Numbered from the stretch's first letter, positions 11,960-23,076 are shown. The stretch is DNA of 64,000 bases from Mesorhabditis belari (GCA_958450365.1 CAUEEP010000736.1:4026001-4090000), one strand, 5' to 3'. The notes: generated by a model from the sequence alone, not told the origin. Numbers and translations: made by a program.

Positions 11960-12218
11960 CTAAAATTTCAAAAATTCCTTCATGAGCGACGATGTACGCT
12001 TCAAGACGTGGTTGGAAGGCGTCAACTGTGACACGCAAGTAGGCAACATCGAGCTCGTCCCATGCTTTAAGGAGCGCTTTCTTTAACGAGTCAATTGTTC
12101 GATGTGGTTTAGCACACGCTTTAGCTTCTAGGCTCAGAAATTCCCATTTGGCGTGAGATGATCGTTCCGGGTTACGACGCAACCTCGCTCGCACTTTTTT
12201 GATATTGGATTGAATCAC
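11960..12218 (-). pseudogene. maT/mariner transposase C-terminal fragment
   Basis: The minus-strand reading has KACAKPHRTIDSLKKALLKA followed by WDELDVAYLRVTVDAF. It matches in layout the C-termini of the transposases at 37172-37894 (KTVESLKKALQKAWEAIDP) and 45899-46320. The upstream catalytic domain is missing and no termini were found. It is a dead fragment between gene A and the small peptide gene. Confidence 0.65.
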
Positions 12219-12761
12219 TACAGAACGCCGTTTCCTCGGCCATCTCTATCAGCATTTGTTCCAAATTCCTTGAAGCGTTCATCTTGTTCAGGAGCTACGT
12301 AGAAACTCCCAAATTTTAAGAAATTGTCAAAAGCCCCGTCGATGCAACGCTATGATCGAGTTCCGATGAATATTCAGCTTGGCCATCTCTAAAAAACACT
12401 ATATAATCTCAGAAATTATATGAAATAACAAGGATAAACATGAAAAAAAGCAAAAGATATAAAATAAGAACATAAAGGTGGCACCAAATGGTCACAGATA
12501 AAGCTGACATCCCAGGTCTATAGTTATTGCATACCCAGTATTTCTTGAAATAACCCTCTTTTTGGGGTGGTCAAAAGTTTGGAAACACTTACGAAACAAC
12601 AACATTTATCAACATTTATTTAAAAATAACAAGTCTGAATGTTGACTGAATAATATTTTGTCATATTTTGACTGAAAAGTTGGCTTTCAAACACAAAAAT
12701 AATCAACTGATTTCATCAAAATTCAGACAAAGAATTCAAAAATACATTTCATTTTATAAAA

Positions 12762-13504
12762 ATGAATTTCCTTTTATCTCGTCTCTTTTTTATCGTTCTC
12801 TTCATCGGGAGCATCTTGATTGGATTGAATGAAGTGAGCAAATTTGATGTCAAACAAAATAAGTAACATAAATGTTGAATGAGATTATTGGATTCAAGTG
12901 ATTTGAGTTTACATTCAATAGTTCATTAGGCTGATAGATTCATAAAATTATTCTTGATACTAGAACAATTTCTCCGTTCTCACTATCAAAAGAAATCCAG
13001 TACACAGAATTGCCGTGGAACGAATCTTTAAAACAATTTTTGCCCTTCTATAACCAAAAATCTTTTGTTGAGCATCAAAACCAACAAATCCTTTATCTTT
13101 AACTGAAGCCATTCACTAGATAATTTTGATTAATAGTGTAAGATAGAAAATGATTAGTAGTAAAGCAAATTCTTTATCATATTACAAGATATTCAGACAT
13201 TAATCTACTCTAATCCATTTTTATATTCTGCACTATTAATCAGGTGGAACTAGCTCTAAAACCGATAAACTTTTGCTCCCAGTAACTTGTCTAGCCCACG
13301 AAACTTTTAAATTGATTAAGTTGACCAAATTTTAACCTATCATTTGATCTTAATGTCTAAGCAATTCAGGGATGCATTTGGGTAAAGAGAGATAATACTT
13401 GTGGATTGATGACTAAATGGAAATGCTTGAAAGCTGACGAAAGCTGTTTTCCGGAATGGAGTTTTTTCTGGTTTAAAGGGAATTGTTGGGTATGCGTTCC
13501 ATAA
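12762..13504 (+). CDS. Small secreted six-cysteine peptide
   Basis: Two exons, 12762-12833 and 13370-13504, joined in phase 0 across a 536-bp intron (AA|GTGAGC donor, AATTCAG acceptor). Exon 1 is a complete signal peptide (MNFLLSRLFFIVLFIGSILI, then GLNE). Exon 2 encodes a 44-residue mature peptide with six cysteines in the pattern C-x8-C-x7-C-x6-C-x12-C-x2-C, rich in W and K, ending CWVCVP before TAA. An AATAAA signal follows about 25 bp downstream. Length 68 aa. Small basic Cys-rich secreted peptides are common among nematode antimicrobial or structural peptides, but I recognise no family. The separation into a signal exon and a mature exon supports the model. Confidence 0.6.
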
Positions 13505-13744
13505 ATTGATTTCTTTTGTTTTGGTTAAATAAATTTGAATTTAAGAAATGTGAAAATGAGCTTGTTTTTTTGGAAATTCGCAATATAGCAAACATTTGTA
13601 TCACTTTAAATTTGAAATTTGGCGAAATGAAGCTTTCCCTAGAAAATTATTTATTTGAGTAGCATTTTATTCAACTTGTCAGCTCCGAGCCAAACTGATA
13701 TTTTAGTTACTATTGTTATTATTGAATGATTTGTCTATTCTTAT

Positions 13745-14200
13745 GCAAATGTGTTCTCCCCTGTGCTTGTCCCTTTTATTGCCGAGAAGGGGCGGTCCCT
13801 GGGATTGCCTAGGAGGACAAGTGAGACTCTGATTTGGAGTCCCCCCTTCCCCTTACACTCATTTGTAATCTATTCGTCTTATTGTACTACTGTAAATAAA
13901 GATACATATCTTCCGGGTCTATGCAACTGCAGTACAGGTCGGTCATTTCACAGGGACTCCCCTCTAATACGTTGGAGGAGTTGAGTTGGGTTGTCGGGGT
14001 GTTAGAGATGGCGGGATATCAAAAGGGATCCACTCTCTTTAACTTAACCCAAATTCTAGTCCATCTTCGTTTATACCTAGGAACGAATAAACTAAAGAAC
14101 TTTCACATTGCTCTATGGAATCCAAATCTTCAGATTACCGCCACTTTTTGGCAACCTAGAGGTTTCAGTCACTTAGTAGCCAGTACTACATTATAATAGA
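13745..14200 (+). other. GC-richer island, possible LTR remnant
   Basis: This block is much less AT-rich than its flanks. It contains an AATAAAG signal (about 13896) followed by ATACATATCTTCCGGGTC, as at the polyadenylation part of an LTR, and CTCCCC/GGGGCGG tracts. The plus-strand reading 13985-14196 is open but matches nothing I know. No paired LTR, primer site or capsid/polymerase motif was seen. It could be a solo LTR or a captured foreign segment. Confidence 0.3.
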
Positions 14201-14739
14201 CTTGTTGAGTGTTCTGAACCAGGATTTTCTGTTTGTTTTTAAGTTGAAAGCTTCTAGAAGCCTCTTTGAGCCTTTTTTACTAACAGAACTTTTTATATTG
14301 TCCAACTTTTTCCCAAAAATTATTAAAAAATAATCATTCCTTCAGTTGGCAGCTTCAATTTGCACTTTTTGGACTTTTTATAAAGATTATTAGATTGTTA
14401 AAAGTTAAAAGATACACATTTTTGTAAGCATATTGATTTTTAGACTTTAATTGGCTTCAAAATCAAATTCTAAAGCCATTCTTTAGATCACTGATGGATC
14501 GATTAAGTGCTTAATTCTTGAATTCTTAAAATTTTCATTTATTCCTAAACCAACCTTATTGGTGTGAAAGCTGTTTTTTGGCGTCAAAGGTTTTGAAGTT
14601 TTTTTGAAGATTTTCTTGATTACATGACCTTCATAAATGAAAAATTCCTTACCACCACAACAACAAATTTCAATTTTGTTTTGCTGTTCATTTAAAGTTC
14701 ATTTTTTTACAAGAACTTTAGATTTTTTAAGTATGGATT
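14201..14739. other. Intergenic, nothing recognised
   Basis: AT-rich sequence downstream of the GC-richer island and downstream of the minus-strand gene ending at 14740. It has only short homopolymer tracts and no convincing exon, repeat end or RNA. Confidence 0.4.
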
Positions 14740-15475
14740 TTATTGATCCATCATAATTGATCTATCATCATCATATCCATCATCATCAAAAAAAACAGCG
14801 TTCACACCTTTCCCCTTCCTGGATTCAGTTTCTTCAAGGGATAGTGCTTCGTCAAAGTCCGCATTGGTTTTCTTGATGACTCTGCGTGAGATGGTGAGAT
14901 CAGTTTACTCTAAATGTCTTCACAAAGTGTTTGAAAACTCCGCTGTCAGACAGATTTGAATCTATTTTATAAAATCATTTATTGCAATATTCATTTTTCC
15001 ATGAAGGTTCTCGCACGATTGAAAAGATCAGTCATTCATTGCTCGAATTATAACAAGAGACTGGTTGACAGCTGAACAAGAATGAGATCGAGAATCTTTT
15101 TGCATAAGTTTTATGTTAATGTGACAAACTTTGGGCCAGTGTCTCGGCAATTTCTGTTCGGATTGTTGAGTTCTGTTTGTTCATCAAAGTATAAGCTGTG
15201 GTCTGGACTTCTAAATAAGATTGTTTTATAAAGATTTGTGAAAAAGACTAACAGATTTGAGTAGCTAATAGCTGATCTTTTACCTTGATTTTTGCAACAT
15301 CTGGTGCTCGGTTTTTGTGGAAAATCGAGGGATTGATCCTGAAAAATTGTGATCTTCTGTTTTCAGAGGTTTTTTTAATTTTATCAAATGATATCTAAAT
15401 AAAGAACAAGCTTACCTTTGAGCCAACTGGGTAAACGATCGGAAAAATGACAAACAATTCGCTGATATCAATCAT
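14740..15475 (-). CDS. Unrecognised small multi-exon gene
   Basis: Minus-strand gene. Exon 1 (15475-15416) encodes MIDISELFVIFPIVYPVGSK before a GTAAGC donor. Exon 2 (15339-15285) and exon 3 (15210-15130, QTTAYTLMNKQNSTIRTEIA) follow with AG acceptors. The last exon starts after an ACGCAG acceptor at about 14878, encodes KKTNADFDEALSLEETESRK and an Asp-rich tail, and stops at 14740. The join to the last exon does not keep phase by hand, so one small exon may be missing. A TATA-like CTATAAAAG lies 47-55 bp upstream of the ATG. No signal peptide or domain is recognised. Confidence 0.4.
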
Positions 15476-15521
15476 TTTTGAAAAGTTTTTCTGAATTTGC
15501 CCCAACTATCCGATTTTAAAG

Positions 15522-15530
15522 CTTTTATAG
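15522..15530 (-). promoter_or_regulatory. TATA-like box
   Basis: CTATAAAAG on the minus strand, 47-55 bp upstream of the ATG at 15475. Position and sequence fit a core promoter for that gene. Confidence 0.4.
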
Positions 15531-15759
15531 AGGGAATTCGGGAAGTTTATTTCATTTTATTTCCTTTTTTTCAGATTCAACATTCAATTTTCCATGACTT
15601 TCCATGAAAACGAGGATATGAAAGGAAAAATCTGTGTTTTGACAAGTTCTGGGAATCAAATTTAGAATGCTATGATGGCTTTTTTTGCCAAATCATGAAA
15701 TGGATTTGAAAAAGTTTCATTCAGCCATAATGCAAAAATATTTAGAAGATTATTCCAAG

Positions 15760-16602
15760 CCGAACCTAATTTCGCATTCGTTTTTTAGCCGTCATTCGCT
15801 GATGGTTCTGAAATTCAGTCTATATGTCGTAGCCGCTTACGAAATTCAGCCGCTAACGAATGAGGGTATTTCCGAGCATCCAATCAAAAAGTCACCCAGA
15901 TAAAAAATGTTCATAATACATATATTTTATAATAAATTTTTGAAATTAGCTCATTTGGTTCAGTAGAAAATTTTTTTTGAGCCCCCAAAGTTTAGGTTCA
16001 AAAATGCCCTAAAATGGCTATAAAAAATTTTCTACTCAGCCAAAAAACTTGCCTAATAGCTCATTTTGTAGCCAATTTTATGTAGTTTCTTAAAGTAAAG
16101 CCATCTAAAACAATTTTTCGTTGAAAATAGGAGAAAGAGGGCGAGGAACAAATTCAGGGCAATCCTCAAATGTGAAAACAGCGACCGAGTTCAACTGAAG
16201 TCGTTCCTCGCCCTCTTTCTCCTAGCTTTGAAAAACAAATGTTCAATGTAGCTTTACTTTAAGAAACTACATCAAATTGGCTACAAAATGAGCTATTAGG
16301 CAAGTTTTTTGGCTGAGTAGAAAATTTTAGGGCATTTTTGGACTTTGGGGGCTCAAAAAAAATTTTCTACTGAACCAAATGAGCTAATTTCAAAAATTTA
16401 TTATAAAATATATGTATTATGAACATTTTTTATGTGGGTGACTTTTTGATTGGATGCCCGGAAATACCCTCATTCGTTAGCGGCTGAATTTCGTAAGCGG
16501 CTACGACATATAAACTGATAATGTCTAACTGTAGACAAAATTTCAGAATCATCGATCAAGAAACAGCCAAAAAAACGAAGGTGGAATTAGGTTCAGCTTA
16601 GA
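15760..16602. mobile_element. 840-bp palindromic foldback element
   Basis: Left arm (about 15760-16160) and right arm (about 16200-16602) are long inverted repeats. Outer ends: GAACCTAATTTCGCATTCG against GAAGGTGGAATTAGGTTC. Inner marks: TATATGTCGTAGCCGCTTAC against CGGCTACGACATATA, and GGAGAAAGAGGGCGAGGAAC against TCCTCGCCCTCTTTCTCC. It shares the TATGTCGTAGCCG terminus with 2126-2627. No coding capacity. Confidence 0.75.
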
Positions 16603-16828
16603 ATTTTCCTATCACAAACTGTTTTTAACCTATCAAGCCTATCACAGGTCTATTACAAGCTGTTTTTAATGTCAGCTTCTTGAAAAAGTTATATCTGCAG
16701 AATTTCTGCATGGTTTTATGATTTCTAATATCTGGTGAACTATCCATTGCGTACTTTCCAACAAAAAATTATTTTTATTAGCTTGCTTTGTGATGAAGAG
16801 AAGCCATATAGAGTCGTTTATAGTGGTC

Positions 16829-16838
16829 ATATAAAAGC
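16829..16838 (+). promoter_or_regulatory. TATA-like box
   Basis: CATATAAAAG lies about 105-115 bp upstream of the ATG of the Ly6-like gene. It is plausible as a core promoter with a short 5' leader. Confidence 0.35.
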
Positions 16839-16941
16839 GACTAGTTGCTGTTATCAGTGAAAATTTTTAGAATCAGCTCATTAACTTTGAGAAGAAAAAG
16901 CTTCCAATCTTTGAAAAAAACGAGCTAGCATTTCTTTTCTA

Positions 16942-19475
16942 ATGAATCGATTCATATTTTTGTTCTTTCTGACAGTAACCAGTTCATTGGCTGTTCAATG
17001 TTACTCTGATGTAAATGTTGGAGGTCTTTCTCATACAGGACAGGTAAATTTTTGAGTGGGAAAGCTTAAATTGGATTGAAATTTTTTATTTAAAGTGCCA
17101 ATCTAGGTTTGAAATTGAATTGATCCATTCATCCAATTCAAACAACTCTAACAAAGTGATCAAAAAGATCTATCTATGGCTAGTTTTGTAGGGCTTGATG
17201 AGATCAAATTTTTCTCTTGCCAACTACTTTTAAGACATGAGTTGATTGTCCTAAACTTCTTACATCAACACCAACAGACCTTTTGATAAATTTCTGATAT
17301 GGATTCGGTTCATCCAACTCTACAAAACTAGTTATATTGGGTTGGTGAATTGAAAGCTGCGGGCTATTGTCATATGTGACCGTTTGAGCACTTTCTTCAA
17401 AAGAAACCCATTTTGGTGTCAATGGAAAAGTTGTAGAGAATCGAAAATCAAGCTTATATCCAAATTTTCAGAACGATTCAAAAACTGGTTTTCAAGAAAT
17501 GCGAAATTTACGAATTTTCACAAAACTTGCATTTTAAGCGAAACTACTGAGTGTATCTTTTTGGAAATTTGGCTATAAGCCTAATTTTTGATTCTCTACA
17601 ACTTTTCTATTGACACCAAAATGGGTTTCTTTTGAAGAAAGTGCTCGAACTGGGACATCTCCGGTCCTCCATTTTTGAGTCTCACACTTGTCTCACACAC
17701 AAACCAAAATCCTACTACGAAAGAGGAATCCGCAAATTGCCTGTAAAATGGGCAGAAGTCGCCAATAATAATGGAAATTATTTGGAATGAATTCATGGTT
17801 TTATGTTGAATAAATTTTAGTTCAAAGTCCCGCAGTTTTCAATTCACCAACCCAATATTTTGCAGCTAAAGCCTCAAAGCTCCTGAAGAAGAATGGGCCC
17901 TCCAAGTCAAAGATCGTTCTCCTCCACGATAACGCGCGCCCTCATGTTGCAAAATTGACTAGCTCTAAAATAAATAGCCTTGTTTGGGAACTTTTGGCGC
18001 ATTCCCATACAGTCCGGACCTTGCCCCTTTTTATTACTATTTATTCCGGATCATAGTAATGAGCTTGCGGGAGAACACTTCGATTCTGAAGAAGCAGTCA
18101 AAAATTGGCTTTGAAAGTTTTTCGATTCAAAACCACAATCCTACTACGAAAGAGGAATCCGCAAATTGCCTGTAAAATGGGCAGAAGTCGTCAACAATAA
18201 TGGAAATTATTTGGAATGAATTGATGGTTTTATGTTGAATAAATTTTAGTTCAAAGTCCGACAGTTTTCAATTCACCAACCTAATAGATTGACCACTTTG
18301 AGTTTGAAGTTTGAAAGGATTGATCCAAGGACATTTCCTGGGCTGGCCACTTTTCCTGATTCAAGTCATTTTAAAGATTAAAGATATTCAGCTTAGATCT
18401 TCATCACAATATCATTTTTAGCAAAAAAAGATCGATTGTGGATCGAGCTGCAAATACTGTCTGACAACCATGGCTTTCACCACGGATCCTCAGTGAGACT
18501 CTGCATTTAAAATAAAAATTTAAACCTTTATTCACTTTCAGAGGCTCAGCAAATCAAACATTTTGGGATTGTGGATGCTCGGATCCGAAAAATATCGTTT
18601 GTACAGTTAGTTTCAGAAGATTTTTTGAATTAGAAGATTAGAATTAGAATAGAATTTTAGTAAAACCATTTACTCTTTGTTATTTAATTCGCAAAGTTTA
18701 ATTTTCAACAACTTTTATGGTTGAACACAAGATGCAAACCTTTTGGAAAGCCTAAAACTGAAAGCAATTTCAAACTTAAGCTCTCAACATTGCATAATTT
18801 GTAGGAAATTGTTTTTTTGATCAACCAGATTCTTACTTTAACGTTTTCTTTAGGTTCTTTTGATGAATTGGGCTTAGTTTTCATACTTCTCTGCAAAATT
18901 TCAACAACTTGTTTAGTTAAAAATTATATAAAGTCGAATTTCGATATAAAAAACAAATACCAACATGAGTTGCAATCTAAATAATATTTAAAACTAGGAT
19001 ACTTGTCGGCTATACATCCACATAGAATCCACAGACTCAACTCGGTTAAGCAAGAAGCTGACAACTTGTGAGAGGTGATTATGTTCAGTGAAGTAGAGTG
19101 CTCGTCTGAAGTGATCAGTCGATCAGTCGAACGAAAATCGATAGCCGAGAAGACTCGCATGGGGATGCTTAACCGAGATGAGTCTTTGTGGATGTATAGC
19201 TGACAAGTACCAAAGCTAGTTTGTAGTTTGTAGTTTGTAGAGGCTGATGTCAGTCTAGAACTGAGACTTCTATGATTGACTTTACAATACTTAAAATTAA
19301 TATTCAATTTCAGGATGCAGGCCGAACATCTAATGAAGGCTATGGTCCAGGAGGAATTTATTACAAAGAAGAGAATATTTGCTGCAGGGGAGAACTTTGC
19401 AACGGAAATCAACAAAAAACACTGGGATTCGTGGTTGGATTGATGATTTTTTCAATCATCAAAAATATTTTATAA
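16942..19475 (+). CDS. Ly6/uPAR-like three-finger membrane-anchored protein
   Basis: Four exons keep phase throughout: 16942-17043, 18422-18492, 18542-18605 and 19314-19475 (399 bp, 132 aa). Residues 1-18 form a signal peptide (FIFLFFLTVTSSLA). The mature part starts QCYSD and carries CGSSCKYC, WDCGCSDP, a Gly-rich GYGPGGIYY loop and the terminal ICCRGELCNGN. A CC..LCN block near the C-terminus is the hallmark of the Ly6/three-finger fold. The last about 20 residues (TLGFVVGLMIFSIIKNIL) are hydrophobic and fit a GPI-attachment signal or a single membrane anchor. It probably sits on the cell surface; its partner is unknown. Intron 1 has been invaded by a mariner MITE and a mariner remnant. Confidence 0.78.
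17337..17855. mobile_element. Mariner-derived MITE, family TTGGGTTGGTGAATTGAAA, copy 1
   Basis: 519 bp between TA dinucleotides. The left end TTGGGTTGGTGAATTGAAAG and the right end TTTTCAATTCACCAACCCAA are inverted. The halves are largely palindromic (AAAAGAAACCCATTTTGGTG against CACCAAAATGGGTTTCTTTT). Other copies: 21529-22055 and 40353-40871. The ends match the mariner remnant next to it. It lies in intron 1 of the Ly6-like gene. Confidence 0.8.
17858..18284 (+). pseudogene. Mariner transposase fragment with its right terminus
   Basis: The plus-strand reading gives SKSKIVLLHDNARPHVAKL and then, after a frameshift near 17985, YSPDLAPFYYYLFRI. These are the second and third acidic-residue blocks of mariner transposases (HDNARPH and YSPDLAP-D); the third Asp is replaced by F-Y here. 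The right end TTTTCAATTCACCAACCTAA equals the MITE terminus of this family, identifying the parent of the 519-bp MITEs. Dead. Confidence 0.8.
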
Positions 19476-19796
19476 ATTCTCATTATTTTACACTTCAATC
19501 TGATCAGTTGAATGTTTTTCTCTGTCTTTAGTCGAATAAATTTGAAATGTTTGTTATCAGCAAAATTTTTTGAGCAGCTTATTTAGATTGAGACGAAGAG
19601 ATTTACAGCTTTTCAGCTGAAATCCTGTTAGTGTTTTTTCGTGTTTTTCCTGACTTTCGCCAGTTCTTTTGCAATTCAATGGTCCTCTGATTATCGTAGT
19701 TGGACTTGGCCAAGATGATGACCAGGAAAAGATGGCCAGTCCAAGCTCTGGGTCCAATTTTGAAAAGAATTTTATCTTCAAACCTTTATTTTTAAA

Positions 19797-20017
19797 TACC
19801 GTATTTTCTCTAATAGTAGTGCACCCTGGCGAGCCGAGTTGATGACTATTTTACGGTTTCCAAGCTTTTGCAGAAGCTCAACACTCAAATCCCCCACTAG
19901 ATCTCATCGTCAGCTACATTTTCCGACCCCACATCGATAGGTTCTGATAAGCGGTTCTCGAGATTTCGAGGAATTTAGGCGACGCTCAGGGTGCACTACT
20001 ATTAGAGAGAATCCGTA
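19797..20017. mobile_element. MITE family TACCGTATTTTCTCTAATAG, copy 1
   Basis: 221 bp. The left end TACCGTATTTTCTCTAATAG and the right end CTATTAGAGAGAATCCGTA are inverted. The core includes CGAGCCGAGTTGATGACTAT and CCGACCCCACATCGATAGG. Other copies: 20357-20551, 31076-31297 (opposite orientation), 55042-55264 and 63736-63910. Confidence 0.8.
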
Positions 20018-20356
20018 TTCTTCGTATTCATTATGGGAAGTGTTATCGGTAACAGAGAGATATAGGTGTTAGATCAAAAAAATGATCACTAGATTGTCCG
20101 AAAAAGCCAGAAAAATCGGCTCTAGCCTAATAGATTAGTTTTTTCAAAATAACCATCTTGATACATGTTAGAATAGCTAAATTATTTCAAAATATCGTGA
20201 TCATTTCGCTAATACATAGCTACTTAATGAAGCCCAATCCAGTAAGCGATAAGAAATTTGCGTTTTAGATTACGGCACTGACTTGATTGGGCACAAAATT
20301 TGCAAACAAAATTTCTGTCTTCGTACTGTAGCAACATTTCAGCCATCGTATTCGTA

Positions 20357-20551
20357 TCACCCCAGCGAGCCGAGTTGATGACTATTTTACGGTTTCCAAG
20401 CTTTTGCAGAAGCTCAACACTCTAATCCCCAACTAGATCTCATCGTCAGCTACATTTTCCGACCCCACATCGATAGGTTCTGATAAGCGGTTCTCGAGAT
20501 TTCGAGGAATTTAGGCGATGCTCAGGGTGCACTACTATTAGAGAAAATACG
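20357..20551. mobile_element. MITE family TACCGTATTTTCTCTAATAG, copy 2 (left end lost)
   Basis: The core and the intact right end (CTATTAGAGAAAATACG) are as in copy 1; the left 20 bp are missing. Its right end supplies the last codons and stop of the receptor-like gene on the minus strand (20522-20551). Confidence 0.75.
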
Positions 20552-22894
20552 CTTATTACACTTATTATACTTATTACGAGATTTGTTCAACTTTTTACCT
20601 AGCCAGTGGTCAATGAGAAAAAATTGTTTAAAATAAAGCACTTCATCGAAAAGGTACAAGATATTGACCCAAAAGAAGAAATTAATGAAAATGCTGATCA
20701 AATAGGAGAAAATCCTGTTGGTTAGAGTGAAGAGAGAACTGGTAAGCAACTGGAAAATGTCTAATTATTATTTTAAATGGAAATCTTTATCTTTAACATT
20801 AGCAAAGCGTCTGCTCGAGACTTTTCCACATCGTTTTAGCTAAAATGAACTGTTGAGGCAAAGAACGTCATAGAAACATTTGATTTTTTTAAATGATTGG
20901 AATTTGAGTGATGTTTTCAACATAGTTAACTTTTCGACGTCTTGAAAAACCTATTATTAGCTTTTTTTCCTCAAGACAAACTTTATCCTTGCCGTCTTTC
21001 CACTGATTTCCCCGTTCACTTTCGGTTTCCTCAAAAATGCAATAGCTAGCAGGCTAAATTGAATCTTTTGTGTTGCAAATGAACAAGGTTTTACAAAAAT
21101 CGACTCACCTGCTAATAAATGCATAGATTTGTGTTAAAGTCTTATATAAAAGTACAAAAATGGCAGCAATAGTTTTGTCTCTTGTGATAAAACCAACAGC
21201 AATTTCGACAATTAGCATAATGGTATTGCTGAATAAAACCATCAATGAGTTAACAAGCATCTAGAGTGAAATTAGATCGATCAAATAAAATCTTCTCACT
21301 TGGATCATCAGCAATTGTTCGGCTTGTGAAACTTTTCCTTTGGTTTTTAACTGAAAATTCTAATAGATTGTTACAATATTAGTTTCGCATAAATAAAAAG
21401 TAAAAAAAGAGTAATTTAAAAAGTATAAAAGGCTCGTCAATCATCATTTCTTTATATCCCTATCTTTTTCAGTCTAGAGATCATTTGTTGGATGGCTTTA
21501 GTTTAACACAGTTTAGCAATACATTGTATTGGGTTGATGACTGAAAACCGCGGGACTTTGAACTAAAATTTATTCAACATAAAACCATCAATTCATTCCA
21601 AATAATTTCCATTATTATTGACGACTTCTGCCCATTTTACAGGTAATTTGCGGATTCCTCTTCCGTAGTAGGATTTTGGTTTGTGTGTGAGACAAGTGTG
21701 AGACTCAAAAATGGAGGACTGGAGATGTCCTGGAGATGATCAGATGAGCACTTTCTTCAAAAGAAACCCATTTTGGTGTCAATAGAAAAGTTGTAGAGAA
21801 TCAAAAATTAGGCTTATAGCCAAATTTCCAAAAAGATACACTCAGTAGTTTCGCTTAAAATGCAAGTTTTGTGAAAATTCGTAAATTTCGCATTTCTTGA
21901 AAACCAGTTTTTGAATCGTTCTGAAAATTTGGATATAAGCTTGATTTTCGATTCTCTACAACTTTTCCATTGACGCCAAAATGGGTTTCTTTTGAAGAAA
22001 GTGCTCAAACGGTCACATATGACAATAGCCCGCAGCTTTCAATTCACCAACCCAATAGTTTCGCATAAATAAAAGGGAAAAGAGTAACTTAAAAAGTATA
22101 AAAGGTTTGTCTATCATCATTTCTTTTTATCCCTATCTTTTTCAATCTAGATATCATTTGTTGGAAGGCTTTAGCTTAACACAGTTTAGCAATACATTGT
22201 ATTTTTTCTATTTTTCGTTTATATGAGAGCAAAACCTGTGGTTTTCTAGGGTGGGGATTCTAGATCGAGTATCAGTTTTTCATAAAAAGTGCTTTAGTTT
22301 GAAATTGGTCCCTATCGTCTAATAGATCAGACAAAGAAACAAAAAAACAACAACGAAAGATAGACAAGTTTCGTTTTGAATGTGTTTAACGAATGAGTAA
22401 TCGAGAATTGAATGGCCAACTACTAAGAAAATACCCAAACAATTACCCAAACAAACCCCAACTCACCTTTTTCAACTTTCTATATGTGAAAAAGTCCAAT
22501 GCGCACATTGCAATCGGTAGTACACCGAGAAATTCTCCAATTCGGTAGATAATTGAATTATTTATGAAATAATTAATCAAAAAACAAGATATTGCAGTGA
22601 TGAGATAGGGGAGAGACAAATGAAGAATCGGCCATTTCTTGATTTTATAGAAATAAAGACCATCAAATGAAAGAGCAAAGTAACGGCTGAAAAGAGGAAC
22701 TTCTGATATTTTATTGAACATATCCAAAAGCCAAACCTTATTGATATGAATAGTTGACAGAAAAGGGTCACATTAATTATGTTGATTGTCTGGTGTTCAA
22801 AGAAGAGTAGCCAATAGACAAGAGAAGAAGGGCAACTAAAAAAATTGGCTAAAATGAAACAACTCAGAGAAGAGATGGAAAAGCCGAGAAACAT
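20522..22894 (-). CDS. Serpentine-receptor-like multi-pass membrane protein
   Basis: Minus-strand exons 22894-22772, 22736-22467, 21350-21300, 21260-21109 and 20738-20522 keep phase and total 813 bp (270 aa). The first intron is only 35 nt. About six or seven hydrophobic segments can be seen, for example SLSCFILANFFSCPSSLVYW, YLITAISCFLINYF, EFLGVLPIAMCALDF, NTIMLIVEIAVGFI, AAIFVLLYKTLTQIYAFI and LISIFINFFFWVNILYLF. SQAEQLLMIQ before the late hydrophobic block resembles the cytoplasmic loop of nematode serpentine chemoreceptors, but I cannot assign a subfamily. The C-terminus runs into a MITE whose end provides the last nine residues (RIFSNSSAP) and the stop, so the native tail may be lost. 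A MITE flanked by a tandem duplication sits in the 1.1-kb intron. Confidence 0.6.
21380..22204. repeat. 145-bp tandem duplication split by a MITE
   Basis: Sequence about 21380-21528 (TTTCGCATAAATAAAAAGTA, CATCATTTCTTTATATCCC, AGCAATACATTGTA) recurs at about 22056-22204 with about 90% identity by eye. The MITE at 21529-22055 lies exactly between the two copies, within an intron of the receptor-like gene. Confidence 0.65.
21529..22055. mobile_element. Mariner-derived MITE, family TTGGGTTGGTGAATTGAAA, copy 2
   Basis: 527 bp, TA-flanked, opposite in orientation to copy 1, with the same subterminal sequences (AAAACCATCAATTCATTCC). It lies in an intron of the receptor-like gene between two tandem copies of host sequence. 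The left end is TTGGGTTGATGACTGAAAA; the right end AATTCACCAACCCAA is canonical. Confidence 0.78.
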
Positions 22895-23076
22895 TTTAGG
22901 ATACTTATTGTAAATCTTCTAAACTCTGTTGGCTTGTTTTGTCCGTTTTATTTGGACAAGAAAGCTTAAACCTAAGGTCTCACCCAAGAAAACTGGGATA
23001 GGGATCGAAGGATCTTAGGATAGGGATCGAACCATCAAGCTCTGGGCTAGAGTTTAGTGTTCTGTCGCTTAACTAC

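Noticed and set aside
22995..23076. tRNA-like A and B boxes on the minus strand
   Set aside because: The B-box GGTTCGATCCC is present, but stems do not pair and the sequence is interrupted by the element starting at 23077. Not strong enough to call a tRNA.
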